Shown piece after piece: positions 1 to 7,801 of a DNA stretch of 13,111 nucleotides (positions are counted from its first letter, which is position 1; each line of letters begins with the position of its first letter). Made by a program: the position numbers and the translations under genes. Location: positions 1 to 13,111 of the forward strand of contig CAJUMM010000073.1 of NCBI GenBank assembly GCA_910586955.1. Reading direction: 5' to 3'. The notes under the pieces were generated by a model. That model searched no databases. It was not told the origin of the DNA and saw only the letters and a program-made list of their open reading frames with translations. This stretch comes from an uncultured Lachnospiraceae bacterium. GTDB taxonomy: Bacteria > Bacillota > Clostridia > Lachnospirales > Lachnospiraceae.

Positions 1-31
1 ACTGGAGTTCAGACGTGTGCTCTTCCGATCT
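1..31. other. Illumina TruSeq adapter remnant (not genomic)
   Basis: The first 31 bases match, from memory, the 3' part of the TruSeq read-2 adapter; they end in the characteristic GCTCTTCCGATCT just before the genomic insert. The bases read through in frame with the first gene, so a naive gene call begins at a GTG at position 15 and adds six adapter-encoded residues. Genomic sequence begins at about position 32. This marks the left edge as a contig end with untrimmed adapter. Confidence 0.96.
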
Positions 32-989
32 GAGCCAAAAACTCAAAGAGGATATTTCCTATCACCGGTTTTTACAGTATCTCTTCCACATGCAGTGGTA
101 TGAACTGAAAAAATACGCCAACGACAAGGGCATAGCCATCATCGGGGACATCCCCATCTTCGTCTCCCCGGACAGCGCCGACGTATGGGCAAACCGGGAT
201 CTCTTCCAGATGACGGAGGAGGGAACCCTCTCTGCAGTGGCAGGAGTTCCCCCCGACTATTTCAGTGCCACCGGACAGCTCTGGGGCAATCCCCTCTACG
301 ACTGGAAAGTCCATAAGGCGGACGGTTACAAATGGTGGATTTCCAGAATCCGCAACCAGATCGATCAGGTAGACTACCTGCGGATCGATCACTTCCGGGG
401 CCTGGAGGCCTACTGGTCCGTCCCTGTGGGGGAGACCACTGCTGTCAACGGAACCTGGGTCAAAGGCCCGGGGGAAGATCTGTTCCGTGCCATCCAGGCG
501 GAGCTGGGAGAAGATCTGCCTATCTTTGCGGAGGATCTGGGATTGATCACCCCGGAGGTGGAACATCTCCGGGACGCTTTCGGCTTCCCCGGCATGCGCA
601 TCCTGCAGTTTGCCTTCGAGGGCGGTGAAAGTACATTCCTGCCCCACCAGCTCAACACCCGCAACTGCATCTGCTACACGGGCACCCACGACAATGACAC
701 CAGCAGGGGATGGTACGACCATACCTCCGAGTACTCCAGGGATAAAGTGCGCCGCTATATGAACACCGACGCCTCCAGCATCAGCTGGGACTTTATCCGG
801 ATCTGCCTGGGCACCATTGCCCGTTATGCCATCTTCCCCCTTCAGGACGTGCTGAAGCTGGGAAGCGAAGCCCGGATGAATGTTCCCGGCCAGGCCCACG
901 GCAACTGGTCCTGGCGCTATACAAGTGGAGATCTCAATTCCGGCATGGCAGCCGGCCTGCGCCAGATGACGGAACTCTTCGGAAGATAG
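32..989 (+). CDS. malQ: 4-alpha-glucanotransferase (amylomaltase), 5'-truncated
   Basis: This is the C-terminal two thirds (about 319 codons) of a GH77 amylomaltase, normally about 500 residues. The enzyme moves alpha-1,4-glucan segments between maltodextrins in the cytoplasm. Visible signatures are DSADVWANRDLF, GVPPDYFSATGQLWGNPLY, the nucleophile Asp in RIDHFRG (codon 387-389), the acid/base Glu in FAEDLG (codon 531-533) and the Asp of GTHDND (codon 690-692), all in GH77 order. The catalytic core is therefore intact; only the N-terminal region is missing, because the contig ends in adapter. The stop codon overlaps the ribosome binding site of the next gene, which starts 9 nt later, so the two are probably co-transcribed. 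Family assignment is firm; the native start cannot be seen. Confidence 0.96.
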
Positions 990-998
990 GAGGCCTCC

Positions 999-1730
999 AT
1001 GATCCGACTCATAATCATTGCCCTGATGCTCTTTCTCTACCTGCTGCTGGGGATTCCCGTGCTGCTGGTGGAATGGGTTGTGGGTAAAATTAATAAAGAA
1101 GCCAAGGATTACAGCTGCCTGCGGATGGTACAGACGGCTTTCAAGCTGATGCTGAAAGTGGCCGGGGTCCGGCTCACGGTTTTGGGAGAAGAAAATGTCC
1201 CCAAGGACCAGGCTGTTCTTTACATCGGAAACCACCGGAGCTATTTCGATATCCTGCTCACCTATTCCCGGTGTCCCAGGCTGACCGGTTACGTAGCCAA
1301 GGTGGAGATGCTCCGCTACTGGCTTCTGCGGGACTGGATGAAAGCTCTCTACTGCCTGTTTCTGGACCGGGAAGATATGAAGGCGGGTTTAAAAACGATC
1401 CTCCAGGGAATTGAATATATTAAAAACGGGATCTCCATCTGCATATTCCCCGAGGGGACGAGAAACCGGCAGGAGGAAATGCTTCCCTTTAAAGAAGGCA
1501 GCTTAAAGATGGCGGAGAAAACCGGATGTCCCATTATACCTATGGCTATCACCAACTCGGCGGAAATCTTTGAGAACCACCTTCCCTTTATCCGTCCCTG
1601 CCATGTGATTCTGGAATACGGAACACCCATTCTCCCCAAAGAACTTCCCAAGGAAGAAAAGAAATTCCTGGGAGCCTATACACAGAAGAAGATCCAGGAA
1701 ATGCTGGATAAAAATAAAGACCTGCTGTAG
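999..1730 (+). CDS. plsC: 1-acyl-sn-glycerol-3-phosphate acyltransferase, PlsC family
   Basis: A 243-residue membrane-associated acyltransferase, probably converting lysophosphatidate to phosphatidate in phospholipid synthesis at the inner face of the membrane. Residues 4-28 form a hydrophobic N-terminal helix. The catalytic HX4D motif is NHRSYFD (His79, Asp84), and the glycerophosphate-binding motif is FPEGTR (150-155). AGGAGG at 988-993 lies 5 nt before the ATG and overlaps the malQ stop, indicating coupling. Length is normal for the family. The acyl donor and exact acceptor cannot be read from sequence, so a related lysophospholipid acyltransferase role remains possible. Confidence 0.93.
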   Translation: MIRLIIIALMLFLYLLLGIPVLLVEWVVGKINKEAKDYSCLRMVQTAFKLMLKVAGVRLTVLGEENVPKDQAVLYIGNHRSYFDILLTYSRCPRLTGYVAKVEMLRYWLLRDWMKALYCLFLDREDMKAGLKTILQGIEYIKNGISICIFPEGTRNRQEEMLPFKEGSLKMAEKTGCPIIPMAITNSAEIFENHLPFIRPCHVILEYGTPILPKELPKEEKKFLGAYTQKKIQEMLDKNKDLL

Positions 1731-1756
1731 GCAGGCCTTATGAGGAGTGACCCATT

Positions 1757-2812
1757 ATGAAAATCGTAGTGTTAGCCGGAGGCATCAGCACGGAGCGTGA
1801 CGTTTCCCTAAGCTCCGGCAGCAAAATTTACCGGGCTTTGAAAGCCAGCGGCCACCAGGCCCTTCTGCTGGACGTTTATCTGGGACTTGAGACAGAGGAA
1901 CCGGTGACGGAAGCCCTTTTCTCTTCCCCTGTGGATTGGGCAAAGGATATCCTGGCCGTCTCGGAATCCCATCCGGATCTGTCCCGCCTAAAGGAACTCC
2001 GGAAAGACGGAGGGAAAAACATGTTCGGCCCCCATGTGCTGGATCTGTGCCGGATGGCAGATATGGTCTTTCTGGGACTTCACGGGGCTAACGGGGAAGA
2101 CGGGCGCATCCAGGCTGCTTTTGACCTCATGGGAATCCCCTACACGGGAACCGGGTATCTAAGCAGTGCCCTGGCCATGGACAAAAGTATCTCCAAACAG
2201 CTTTTCCGAAACGCCGGCATCCCCACCCCTGCCGGAATCACGCTGAAACAGGGAGAAAGCCCGGACCTTTCCGCTCTCTCCTTCCCCTGCATGGTGAAAA
2301 CCGTCTGTGGCGGTTCCAGCGTAGGCGTCTACCGGGTAGAGAAGCCGGAAGATCTGCCGGGAGCCCTTAAGGAAGCTTTTGGCTTCTCCGGCGACGTGAT
2401 TGTGGAGCAGTTTATCACAGGCCGGGAGTTCTCCGTCGGGGTCATTGACGGCAGAGCACTTCCTGTCATCGAGATTGCCCCCTTAGAGGGCTTCTACGAC
2501 TACAAGAACAAATACCAGCCCGGCAGCACCATCGAAACCTGCCCGGCGGATCTAAAACCGGAACTGGCGGACAAAATGAAACGCTATGCGGAGATGGCCT
2601 ATGAAGCCCTGAAACTGGAAGCCTATGCCCGGATGGATTTCATGATGGATACTTCCGACGAATCCCTCTACTGCCTGGAGGCCAACACCCTTCCAGGCAT
2701 GACGCCTACCAGCCTTCTTCCCCAGGAAGCGGCGGCAGAAGGCATGTCTTTCGAAGAACTCTGTGAAAAAATCATTGAAGTTTCCCTGGCCAGGGGAAAC
2801 CAAAAGAAGTGA
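1757..2812 (+). CDS. ddl: D-alanine--D-alanine ligase
   Basis: A 351-residue ATP-grasp ligase that joins two D-Ala molecules to make the dipeptide used by MurF for peptidoglycan precursors. The N-terminal KIVVLAGGISTERDVSLSSG is the substrate/ATP domain signature. It is followed by LHGANGEDG, TGTGYLSSALAMDK, KTVCGGSSVGV, EGFYDYKNKY and the Mg-binding C-terminal CLEANTLPGMTPTS (Glu308, Asn310). The FYDY..KY segment fits D-Ala-D-Ala ligases rather than the VanA-type D-Ala-D-Lac ligases. AGGAG at 1743-1747 sits 9 nt before the ATG. The gene ends 7 nt before murF, its pathway partner, so the two likely form one transcriptional and functional unit. Confidence 0.96.
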   Translation: MKIVVLAGGISTERDVSLSSGSKIYRALKASGHQALLLDVYLGLETEEPVTEALFSSPVDWAKDILAVSESHPDLSRLKELRKDGGKNMFGPHVLDLCRMADMVFLGLHGANGEDGRIQAAFDLMGIPYTGTGYLSSALAMDKSISKQLFRNAGIPTPAGITLKQGESPDLSALSFPCMVKTVCGGSSVGVYRVEKPEDLPGALKEAFGFSGDVIVEQFITGREFSVGVIDGRALPVIEIAPLEGFYDYKNKYQPGSTIETCPADLKPELADKMKRYAEMAYEALKLEAYARMDFMMDTSDESLYCLEANTLPGMTPTSLLPQEAAAEGMSFEELCEKIIEVSLARGNQKK

Positions 2813-2819
2813 GGAAGCC

Positions 2820-4202
2820 ATGAAAAATATGTCTTTAAACCAGATTGCCCTGGCCTGCGGCGGAACCTATGTGGGTGCCAAAGCCCAAAAATCCCTGGAA
2901 GTCTCCGGCGTAGTCATCGACAGCCGGAAAGTGGAACCGGGCTTTCTCTTTATCGCCCTGAAAGGTGAACGGGTGGACGGACACAGCTTTATTCCCACGG
3001 TATATGCCAAGGGAGCGGCCTGCGTCCTCTGTGAACAGCCCCCGGAATTTCCTTCCGGCCCCTACATTCAGGTGGAATCCTGCCTTAAGGCCCTGAAAAG
3101 CCTGGCGGAATATTACCGCAGCACCCTTTCCATCCCTGTGGTTGGTATCTCCGGAAGCGTGGGGAAAACCAGCACCAAGGAGATGATTGCTGCTGTCCTG
3201 GGACAGAAATACAAGGTTTTAAAGACCGAAGGCAATTTCAACAATGAGATCGGACTGCCTCTCACCATCTTCCGCATCCGGGAGGAACACCAGGCGGCAG
3301 TCTTGGAGATGGGCATCAGCGATTTCGGAGAAATGACCAGGCTTGGCCGCATGGCCCGGCCCAATATCTGCGTCCTCACCAATATCGGCCTGTGCCATCT
3401 GGAAAATCTCAAAGACCGGGACGGCATTCTCCGGGCCAAGACGGAGATGTTCCATGAGGCCCAGCCCGGAGCCCGGATCATTCTCAACGGAGACGATGAT
3501 AAGCTGATTACCTTAAAAGAAAGCCGTTCTCCCAGCCCCTGCTTCTTCGGCCTGGAATCCTCCCATGATCTCTATGCCAAAGACATCGAAAATCTGGGAC
3601 TTGAGGGAACCCGCTGTACTTTCGTCACTAAAGCCGGCTCCTTTTCGGCCCAGATTCCCATTCCCGGCCGCCACATGGTGTACAACGCCCTGGCCGGAAC
3701 TGCCGTGGGCCTGGCCTTAAACCTGACCCTGGAAGAAATCTGTGCAGGCATCGAAAGCCTTACGCCTGTCAGCGGCCGGAACTATCTGATTCACACTAAG
3801 AAATGGACCATTCTGGATGACTGCTACAATGCGAACCCCGTATCCATGCAGGCTTCCCTGGACGTTCTCTCCAATGCCCTGGGGCGGAAAGTCGCCATTC
3901 TGGGGGATATGGGAGAGCTTGGGGAAAACGAAAAGCTGCTCCACTACAATGTGGGCTGCTATGCGGCAGATACCCAGGTAGATGCTGTCTTCCTGGCGGG
4001 AAACCTGTCCAGAGAAACCGCCCGGGGCATTGAAGCCAAAAATCCCGGCATTACCTGCCGTCATTTTGACACCCGGGACGAACTCCTGAAAGCTCTTCCT
4101 CTGCTGCTTCTGAAGGGAGATTCCGTCTTAGTGAAAGCTTCTCATTTTATGGAATTTGACAAGATCGTGGAATACCTGAAACAGACAGGAGAAACCTTAT
4201 GA
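2820..4202 (+). CDS. murF: UDP-N-acetylmuramoyl-tripeptide--D-alanyl-D-alanine ligase
   Basis: A 460-residue Mur ligase that adds D-Ala-D-Ala to UDP-MurNAc-tripeptide, the last cytoplasmic amino-acid addition. The N-terminal domain carries VVIDSRKVEPGFLFIALKGE. The ATP P-loop is GSVGKTST (Gly112 to Thr119). Further signatures are EGNFNNEIGLPLT, LEMGISDFGEM, a segment with the probable carbamylated lysine (RAKTEMF), and the C-terminal DDCYNANPVSM and GDMGELGE. I chose the ATG at 2820, preceded by GAGG at 2811-2814 with 5 nt spacing and 7 nt downstream of ddl. An earlier in-frame ATG at 2763 would lie inside ddl and add a non-homologous tail. The stop overlaps the next start. Confidence 0.96.
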   Translation: MKNMSLNQIALACGGTYVGAKAQKSLEVSGVVIDSRKVEPGFLFIALKGERVDGHSFIPTVYAKGAACVLCEQPPEFPSGPYIQVESCLKALKSLAEYYRSTLSIPVVGISGSVGKTSTKEMIAAVLGQKYKVLKTEGNFNNEIGLPLTIFRIREEHQAAVLEMGISDFGEMTRLGRMARPNICVLTNIGLCHLENLKDRDGILRAKTEMFHEAQPGARIILNGDDDKLITLKESRSPSPCFFGLESSHDLYAKDIENLGLEGTRCTFVTKAGSFSAQIPIPGRHMVYNALAGTAVGLALNLTLEEICAGIESLTPVSGRNYLIHTKKWTILDDCYNANPVSMQASLDVLSNALGRKVAILGDMGELGENEKLLHYNVGCYAADTQVDAVFLAGNLSRETARGIEAKNPGITCRHFDTRDELLKALPLLLLKGDSVLVKASHFMEFDKIVEYLKQTGETL

Positions 4203-5173
4203 AAAAGATTCGCATGGGAATATTAAGCACTTCCTCCATCGCCCCCCGCTTTATCAATGCCGTCCGGGCCACAGAAGGCTGTGAAGCTTCTGCCCTGGCC
4301 TCCCGGAGCCTTAAGAAAGCCCGGGAGAAAGCCCGCCTGTGGCAGGTTCCCCAGGCCTACGGCAGTTATGAAGAACTTCTTGCCTCCGAGGAGATAGATG
4401 CGGTGTATGTGGCAATGATCAACAGCCAGCATTACCGCTATGCCAAAATGGCTCTCCTTGCTGGCAAGCATGTGCTCTGTGAGAAGCCTTTCACCCTCCG
4501 GGAGGAAGAAACCCATGAGCTCTTTGCCCTGGCCCGGGAAAAAGGCCTCTTTCTCATGGAAATGCAAAAGGTAGTTTTTCTCCCTGTGGTGCAGAAGATC
4601 AAAGAGCTTATCCGGCAGGGAGAATTCGGCCCCATACACATGGCGGATTTTTCCAGTTCCTTCGACCCGGGCTACAACACCTGGCTCTTTGACCCGGAAA
4701 AGGGAGGGGGAACCCTATATGCCAATGCCGTATACAGCATCGAGCTGATGCAGTACCTCTTTGACTGCTCTATAACGGAGTGGTGCGGCCTGTGTACCAA
4801 AAGCCGGACTACCGTGGAAAACCAGTTTTCCACGGTGATGCGCATGGAAAACGGCCTCCTTTTTACCAACAAAAACAGCACCTGCGCCCGGACCATCCAC
4901 TCCGGTTTTTTGTACGGAGAAAAGGCCTCGGTAGAACTTCCCGAATACTGGAAGGCCCGCAAAGCCATTATCCGTTATCCGGACCGGGAGCCTGTCATCC
5001 TGGAATACCCCTGTGAATATGAGCTGATTTATGAAGTCCTCCATGCGGAAACCTGCATCCGCTCCGGCCTCACGGAAAGTCCGGTGATGACGGAAGCCAT
5101 GACGGTAAAGGCCCTGCAGGTTATGAACGGTATCCACAGGCTCTGGAATCCCGAAAGGCCCAAAAATCCGTAA
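4199..5173 (+). CDS. Gfo/Idh/MocA-family oxidoreductase
   Basis: A 324-residue NAD(P)-dependent oxidoreductase of the Gfo/Idh/MocA superfamily. The N-terminal Rossmann fold starts at MGILSTSSIAPRF, and the catalytic Lys signature CEKPF lies at residues 94-98. The C-terminal half resembles the usual substrate-binding sheet, with FDPGYNTWLFDPEKGGGTLY. The Rossmann loop reads GILSTSSIA, where many family members have GxGxIA, so two glycine positions are serine. The ATG overlaps the murF stop (ATGA) and has AGGAG at 4187-4191, 7 nt upstream, so translation is probably coupled. Substrate is unknown. The cell-wall operon suggests a sugar or amino-sugar derivative, but that is inference. The superfamily call is firm. 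Confidence 0.88.
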   Translation: MKKIRMGILSTSSIAPRFINAVRATEGCEASALASRSLKKAREKARLWQVPQAYGSYEELLASEEIDAVYVAMINSQHYRYAKMALLAGKHVLCEKPFTLREEETHELFALAREKGLFLMEMQKVVFLPVVQKIKELIRQGEFGPIHMADFSSSFDPGYNTWLFDPEKGGGTLYANAVYSIELMQYLFDCSITEWCGLCTKSRTTVENQFSTVMRMENGLLFTNKNSTCARTIHSGFLYGEKASVELPEYWKARKAIIRYPDREPVILEYPCEYELIYEVLHAETCIRSGLTESPVMTEAMTVKALQVMNGIHRLWNPERPKNP

Positions 5174-5231
5174 ATTCTCAATTATATTGTAAAAAACGTT
5201 AAAAAAATCCATAAAATGCCTCTTTTTTTGC

Positions 5232-5260
5232 TTGACATTTCATAAAACAAGCGCTATATT
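5232..5260 (+). promoter_or_regulatory. Sigma-70/SigA-type promoter of the cold-shock gene
   Basis: A perfect -35 TTGACA (5232-5237) and a -10 TATATT (5255-5260) are separated by 17 bp, in an AT-rich stretch following a T-run. Transcription would start near 5267, giving a leader of about 138 nt before the cold-shock start codon. No GC-rich terminator hairpin was found between the end of the upstream operon (5173) and this promoter. Confidence 0.8.
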
Positions 5261-5294
5261 ATACTATATCAAGTGTATTTTTGATGAAGTTGAT

Positions 5295-5351
5295 TCACAT
5301 GTTTTTGCAAGTCGTCATCATATGTACATGACGACTTGCAAAAACATGTGA
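5295..5351 (+). repeat. 24-bp perfect inverted repeat (leader hairpin) of the cold-shock gene
   Basis: The arms 5295-5318 and 5328-5351 are exact reverse complements around a 9-nt loop (5319-5327), so the leader RNA can form a 24-bp uninterrupted stem. The stem is followed at once by TTTTCTTTT (5352-5360), which gives it the look of a terminator or attenuator, though the base of the stem is AT-rich. It lies between the promoter and the ribosome binding site and so belongs to the 5' untranslated region. It could regulate elongation, mRNA stability or temperature response, or be a DNA site for a dimeric protein. Confidence 0.85.
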
Positions 5352-5371
5352 TTTTCTTTTATCAAGAAAAT
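5351..5371 (+). repeat. Second, weak leader hairpin adjoining the long one
   Basis: ATTTTCTT (5351-5358) pairs with AAGAAAAT (5364-5371) around a 5-nt loop. Its left arm is the U-rich tract directly after the large stem, so pairing here would hide that tract. The ribosome binding site at 5391-5396 lies 20 nt downstream and is free in this arrangement. The stem is AU-rich and probably unstable at 37 C but more stable in the cold. Confidence 0.5.
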
Positions 5372-5404
5372 ATGTGAAATACTTATATAAAGGAGGTAGG
5401 TTTC

Positions 5405-5611
5405 ATGAATAAGGGGATCGTAAAGTGGTTTAACGGTACAAAGGGTTACGGCTTTATCACCAATTCCGATTCCGGCGAAGACGTATTTGTTCATTTCACC
5501 GGAATTGTTGCAGAAGGCTTCAAAACTCTGGAAGAAGGACAGTCCGTTACTTTCGATATCACGGAAGGCAACCGCGGACCGCAGGCCACCAACGTTGTAG
5601 TGGTAGCTTAA
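5405..5611 (+). CDS. cspA: Cold-shock protein, CspA family
   Basis: A 68-residue single cold-shock domain, normal for the family; these proteins bind single-stranded nucleic acid and act as cytoplasmic RNA chaperones. RNP1 is KGYGFIT (13-19) and RNP2 is VFVHF (27-31); the N-terminus NKGIVKWFNGTKGYGFI is typical. A near-perfect AAGGAGGT around 5391-5396 sits 8 nt before the ATG, indicating strong translation. The gene is monocistronic, with its own consensus promoter, a structured leader of about 138 nt and a strong terminator. Several csp paralogues are usual in such genomes, so the exact symbol is only family level. Confidence 0.96.
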   Translation: MNKGIVKWFNGTKGYGFITNSDSGEDVFVHFTGIVAEGFKTLEEGQSVTFDITEGNRGPQATNVVVVA

Positions 5612-5626
5612 TAACGAGACACATAA

Positions 5627-5666
5627 AAGAACTGCTGCCAAGCTTTCCGGCTTAGCAGCAGTTTTT
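5627..5666. terminator. Bidirectional intrinsic terminator between cspA and the putP unit
   Basis: Stem 5631-5643 pairs with 5650-5662 (13 positions with one C-A mismatch) around a 6-nt loop. It is flanked by an A-rich stretch before and TTTTT after on the plus strand, and by a T-rich stretch on the minus strand. It can end cspA transcription and also the convergent unit, whose last stop codon lies at 5672-5674. Confidence 0.9.
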
Positions 5667-5671
5667 ACATT

Positions 5672-6223
5672 TTATAAATCTTTTCCTTCCCCTGCCAGCT
5701 TCAGGAGCTTTACAATCTCTTCCACCGGCATATCCGCGTAAGCTGACAGTTCTTCCATAGAAACCTGGCCTTCCAATTCCTCCGAAAGTCTCTCGATCTG
5801 ATCCTTCAGATCGTTAAGCCGGCCCGCCAGAAGATCTCCCGCCTGGCGCTCCGCCCGGTTCTCTTCCACTGCCTGCTCCATGGCAATTCTAATTTCTTCC
5901 AGAAGATATTCCCTGACCGTGCATCCTTCTTCACGCATTCCCAGGGTTTCCATGGCCAGCATCAGGCCGATATTTCCCTCCTGGACCAGGTCCGCCAGCA
6001 GAACCCCCCGGCCTAAATACCCTTCCGCCAGGCGCAGCACCTCCGGAAGAAACTGCTCCGTCAGCCTGGCCTTTGCCAGGCCGTCCCCGGATTCCTCCAC
6101 CTCCAGGCAGAGGTTCCCAAGAGCTTCTTCCTCAAGAAAGTCCAAATGTTCCAGTTCCCTTTTGTAGTGCTGCAGGAAATTCCGGTCCTCCGGGGAAAGA
6201 GGCGGACGGTTATCCCCCTCCAC
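5672..6223 (-). CDS. Sigma-70-like protein with regions 2 and 3 only, melting residues lost
   Basis: A 183-residue acidic protein. Residues 52-94 resemble sigma-70 region 2.1-2.2, with the core-polymerase-binding signature DLVQEGNIGLM at 78-88. Residues 102-122 align with regions 2.3-2.4, but where housekeeping sigma factors have FSTYATWWIRQ this protein has VREYLLEEIRI, so the tandem tryptophans fall at Glu109-Glu110. Residues 136-179 (LSEELEGQVSMEELSAYADM and on) resemble region 3. Region 4, which reads the -35 element, is absent. The GTG start overlaps the putP stop by one base (TAGTG), with a GGGAAGG-like site upstream; no other in-frame start precedes region 2, so translation is probably coupled to putP. 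It may bind RNA polymerase core without opening promoters, as a decoy or regulator, but this is inference. Confidence 0.8.
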   Translation of the reverse strand: MEGDNRPPLSPEDRNFLQHYKRELEHLDFLEEEALGNLCLEVEESGDGLAKARLTEQFLPEVLRLAEGYLGRGVLLADLVQEGNIGLMLAMETLGMREEGCTVREYLLEEIRIAMEQAVEENRAERQAGDLLAGRLNDLKDQIERLSEELEGQVSMEELSAYADMPVEEIVKLLKLAGEGKDL

Positions 6224-7767
6224 TAGGACACCTTCCCGGACTGTACGTCCTCAAATTCTTTCAGCATCTCCTCGCCGGGCGCTTTCGTCCCCAGGCTCAC
6301 TGCAATAATCAGCACCAGACTCACCACAAACCCAAGAGCCAGGGAATAAAGCCCTGTAGCCGCTCCCAGGGTCTGTCCTCCTGCCAGGGGCAGATAATCC
6401 CACACAATCACCGTCAGGGCGCCGGATACAATGCCCGCAATGGCTCCCGGAAGATTCGTCCGCTTCCAATAGAGGGAGAGAACCACCAGGGGGCCGAAGG
6501 CCGCTCCAAAGCCCGCCCAGGCATTGGAAACCAGACCCATAATGCTGCTGTTGGGATCCAGGGCGATGATGTAAGCCAGAACCGCAATCACCAGCACCGT
6601 AATCCGGCTCACGCTCAAAACCTTCTTAGAGGATGCCTTGGGGCTCACCACCTGATGATACAAATCCTCCGAAACGGCCGACGCCGTCACCAGAAGCTGG
6701 GAATCCGCCGTAGACATAATCGCCGCCAGGATTCCACAGAGGAAGATGCCGCCGATAAAGGGCATTCCCAGATCGCTGTTAAACATCTTGGTAATCATTT
6801 CAATAAATACATTTTCTGCAGAACCTGCTCCCTCGGTTCCCAGCACCACGGGATACAGGTAAGCCCGTCCGATAACACCCAGGGCACAGGCAAAAAGCAG
6901 GGACAGGGTACACCAGATAATAGCCACCCAGCGGGATTTCCTAAGCTCCTTCTCATCCCGTACCGCCATGAAACGCACCAGGATATGGGGCATACCGCAG
7001 TACCCGAAGCCCCAGGCCAGCTGGGAGAAGATCTCCATAGCCGTGTAGGGCTTCCCGCCGCTGTGCATCAGGTTCCGGAAGGAGGCGGAGCCCCCTGCTA
7101 CGCCGCTGGTATCCAGAACGGCATTCAAATTCTCCGGCCCTACCATTATCAGGGCAATCACCGGCACCGTAAGGATTCCCACCAGCATAAGAAGCCCCTG
7201 GATGAAATCCGTCACACAGACTGCCATAAAGCCTCCCATAAAGGTATACAGAAGAATAACCGCCGCCCCCACAGTCAGGGCAATCCGGTAATCCAGCCCA
7301 AATACAAGCTGGAAAAGCTTTCCTCCCGCAGCCAGAGCGGACGCCGTATACACCAGAAAGAAAATCACAATTACCACAGAGGATATCATCAGCAAAATCC
7401 GCTTTTTGTCATGAAAGCGGTTCTCAAAATAGGCCGGCAGCGTCAGGGAATTGTTTGCCCGGATAGTATAACGGCGCAGCTTCCCGGAAATAAAAATCCA
7501 GTTCAGTATGGTTCCCGCCAAAAGCCCGATAGCAATCCAGGACTGTCCGGTTCCCAGGGCATAGACCGCCCCCGGCAGGCCCATCAGAAGCCAGCCGCTC
7601 ATATCGGAGGCCTGGGCTGACAATGCTGCCACCCAGCCGCCCAATCCCCGGCCGCCCAGGAAATAATCCTCGGAATTGTTGGTTTTCTTCATATAGACAG
7701 CACCTATGATGATCATCATCACCATATAGAATGCAAATGCTATCCCAATCCAAATCATATGGTTCAT
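6223..7767 (-). CDS. putP: Sodium/proline symporter, SSS family
   Basis: A 514-residue multi-span inner-membrane transporter of the sodium:solute symporter family, importing proline with Na+. The ALSAQASDMSGWLLMGLPGA segment contains Asp55 and Ser57, at the same numbering as the Na+-site residues of E. coli PutP; VTDFIQGLLM places an Asp at 187, and GILAAIMSTADSQ carries the later Na+-site Ser-Thr pair (352-353). Length is typical. I chose the ATG at 7767, which has GGAGGAG at 7776-7782, 8 nt upstream; a GTG at 7776 would overlap that site. The gene overlaps the next by 1 nt. Proline is the likely substrate from the close match, but other SSS substrates are not excluded. Confidence 0.94.
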   Translation of the reverse strand: MNHMIWIGIAFAFYMVMMIIIGAVYMKKTNNSEDYFLGGRGLGGWVAALSAQASDMSGWLLMGLPGAVYALGTGQSWIAIGLLAGTILNWIFISGKLRRYTIRANNSLTLPAYFENRFHDKKRILLMISSVVIVIFFLVYTASALAAGGKLFQLVFGLDYRIALTVGAAVILLYTFMGGFMAVCVTDFIQGLLMLVGILTVPVIALIMVGPENLNAVLDTSGVAGGSASFRNLMHSGGKPYTAMEIFSQLAWGFGYCGMPHILVRFMAVRDEKELRKSRWVAIIWCTLSLLFACALGVIGRAYLYPVVLGTEGAGSAENVFIEMITKMFNSDLGMPFIGGIFLCGILAAIMSTADSQLLVTASAVSEDLYHQVVSPKASSKKVLSVSRITVLVIAVLAYIIALDPNSSIMGLVSNAWAGFGAAFGPLVVLSLYWKRTNLPGAIAGIVSGALTVIVWDYLPLAGGQTLGAATGLYSLALGFVVSLVLIIAVSLGTKAPGEEMLKEFEDVQSGKVS

Positions 7768-7801
7768 TCGTAACACTCCTCCATTCTTATCACTTCTTTC
7801 G

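Noticed and set aside
72..1235. Long open frame on the minus strand (387 codons) opposite malQ and plsC
   Set aside because: It lies antisense to two well-supported genes, has no recognisable domain, and is explained by GC-biased codon use.
2763..2819. Earlier murF start inside ddl
   Set aside because: It would overlap ddl by 50 nt and add residues unlike MurF; the ATG at 2820 has a good ribosome site.
5174..5231. Terminator after the oxidoreductase gene
   Set aside because: There is a T-run at 5221-5229 but no GC-rich stem before it.
6073..7620. Long open frame on the plus strand (515 codons) opposite putP
   Set aside because: The product is rich in His, Gln, Arg and Pro with no membrane or domain pattern, and the opposite strand encodes a clear PutP with conserved residues.
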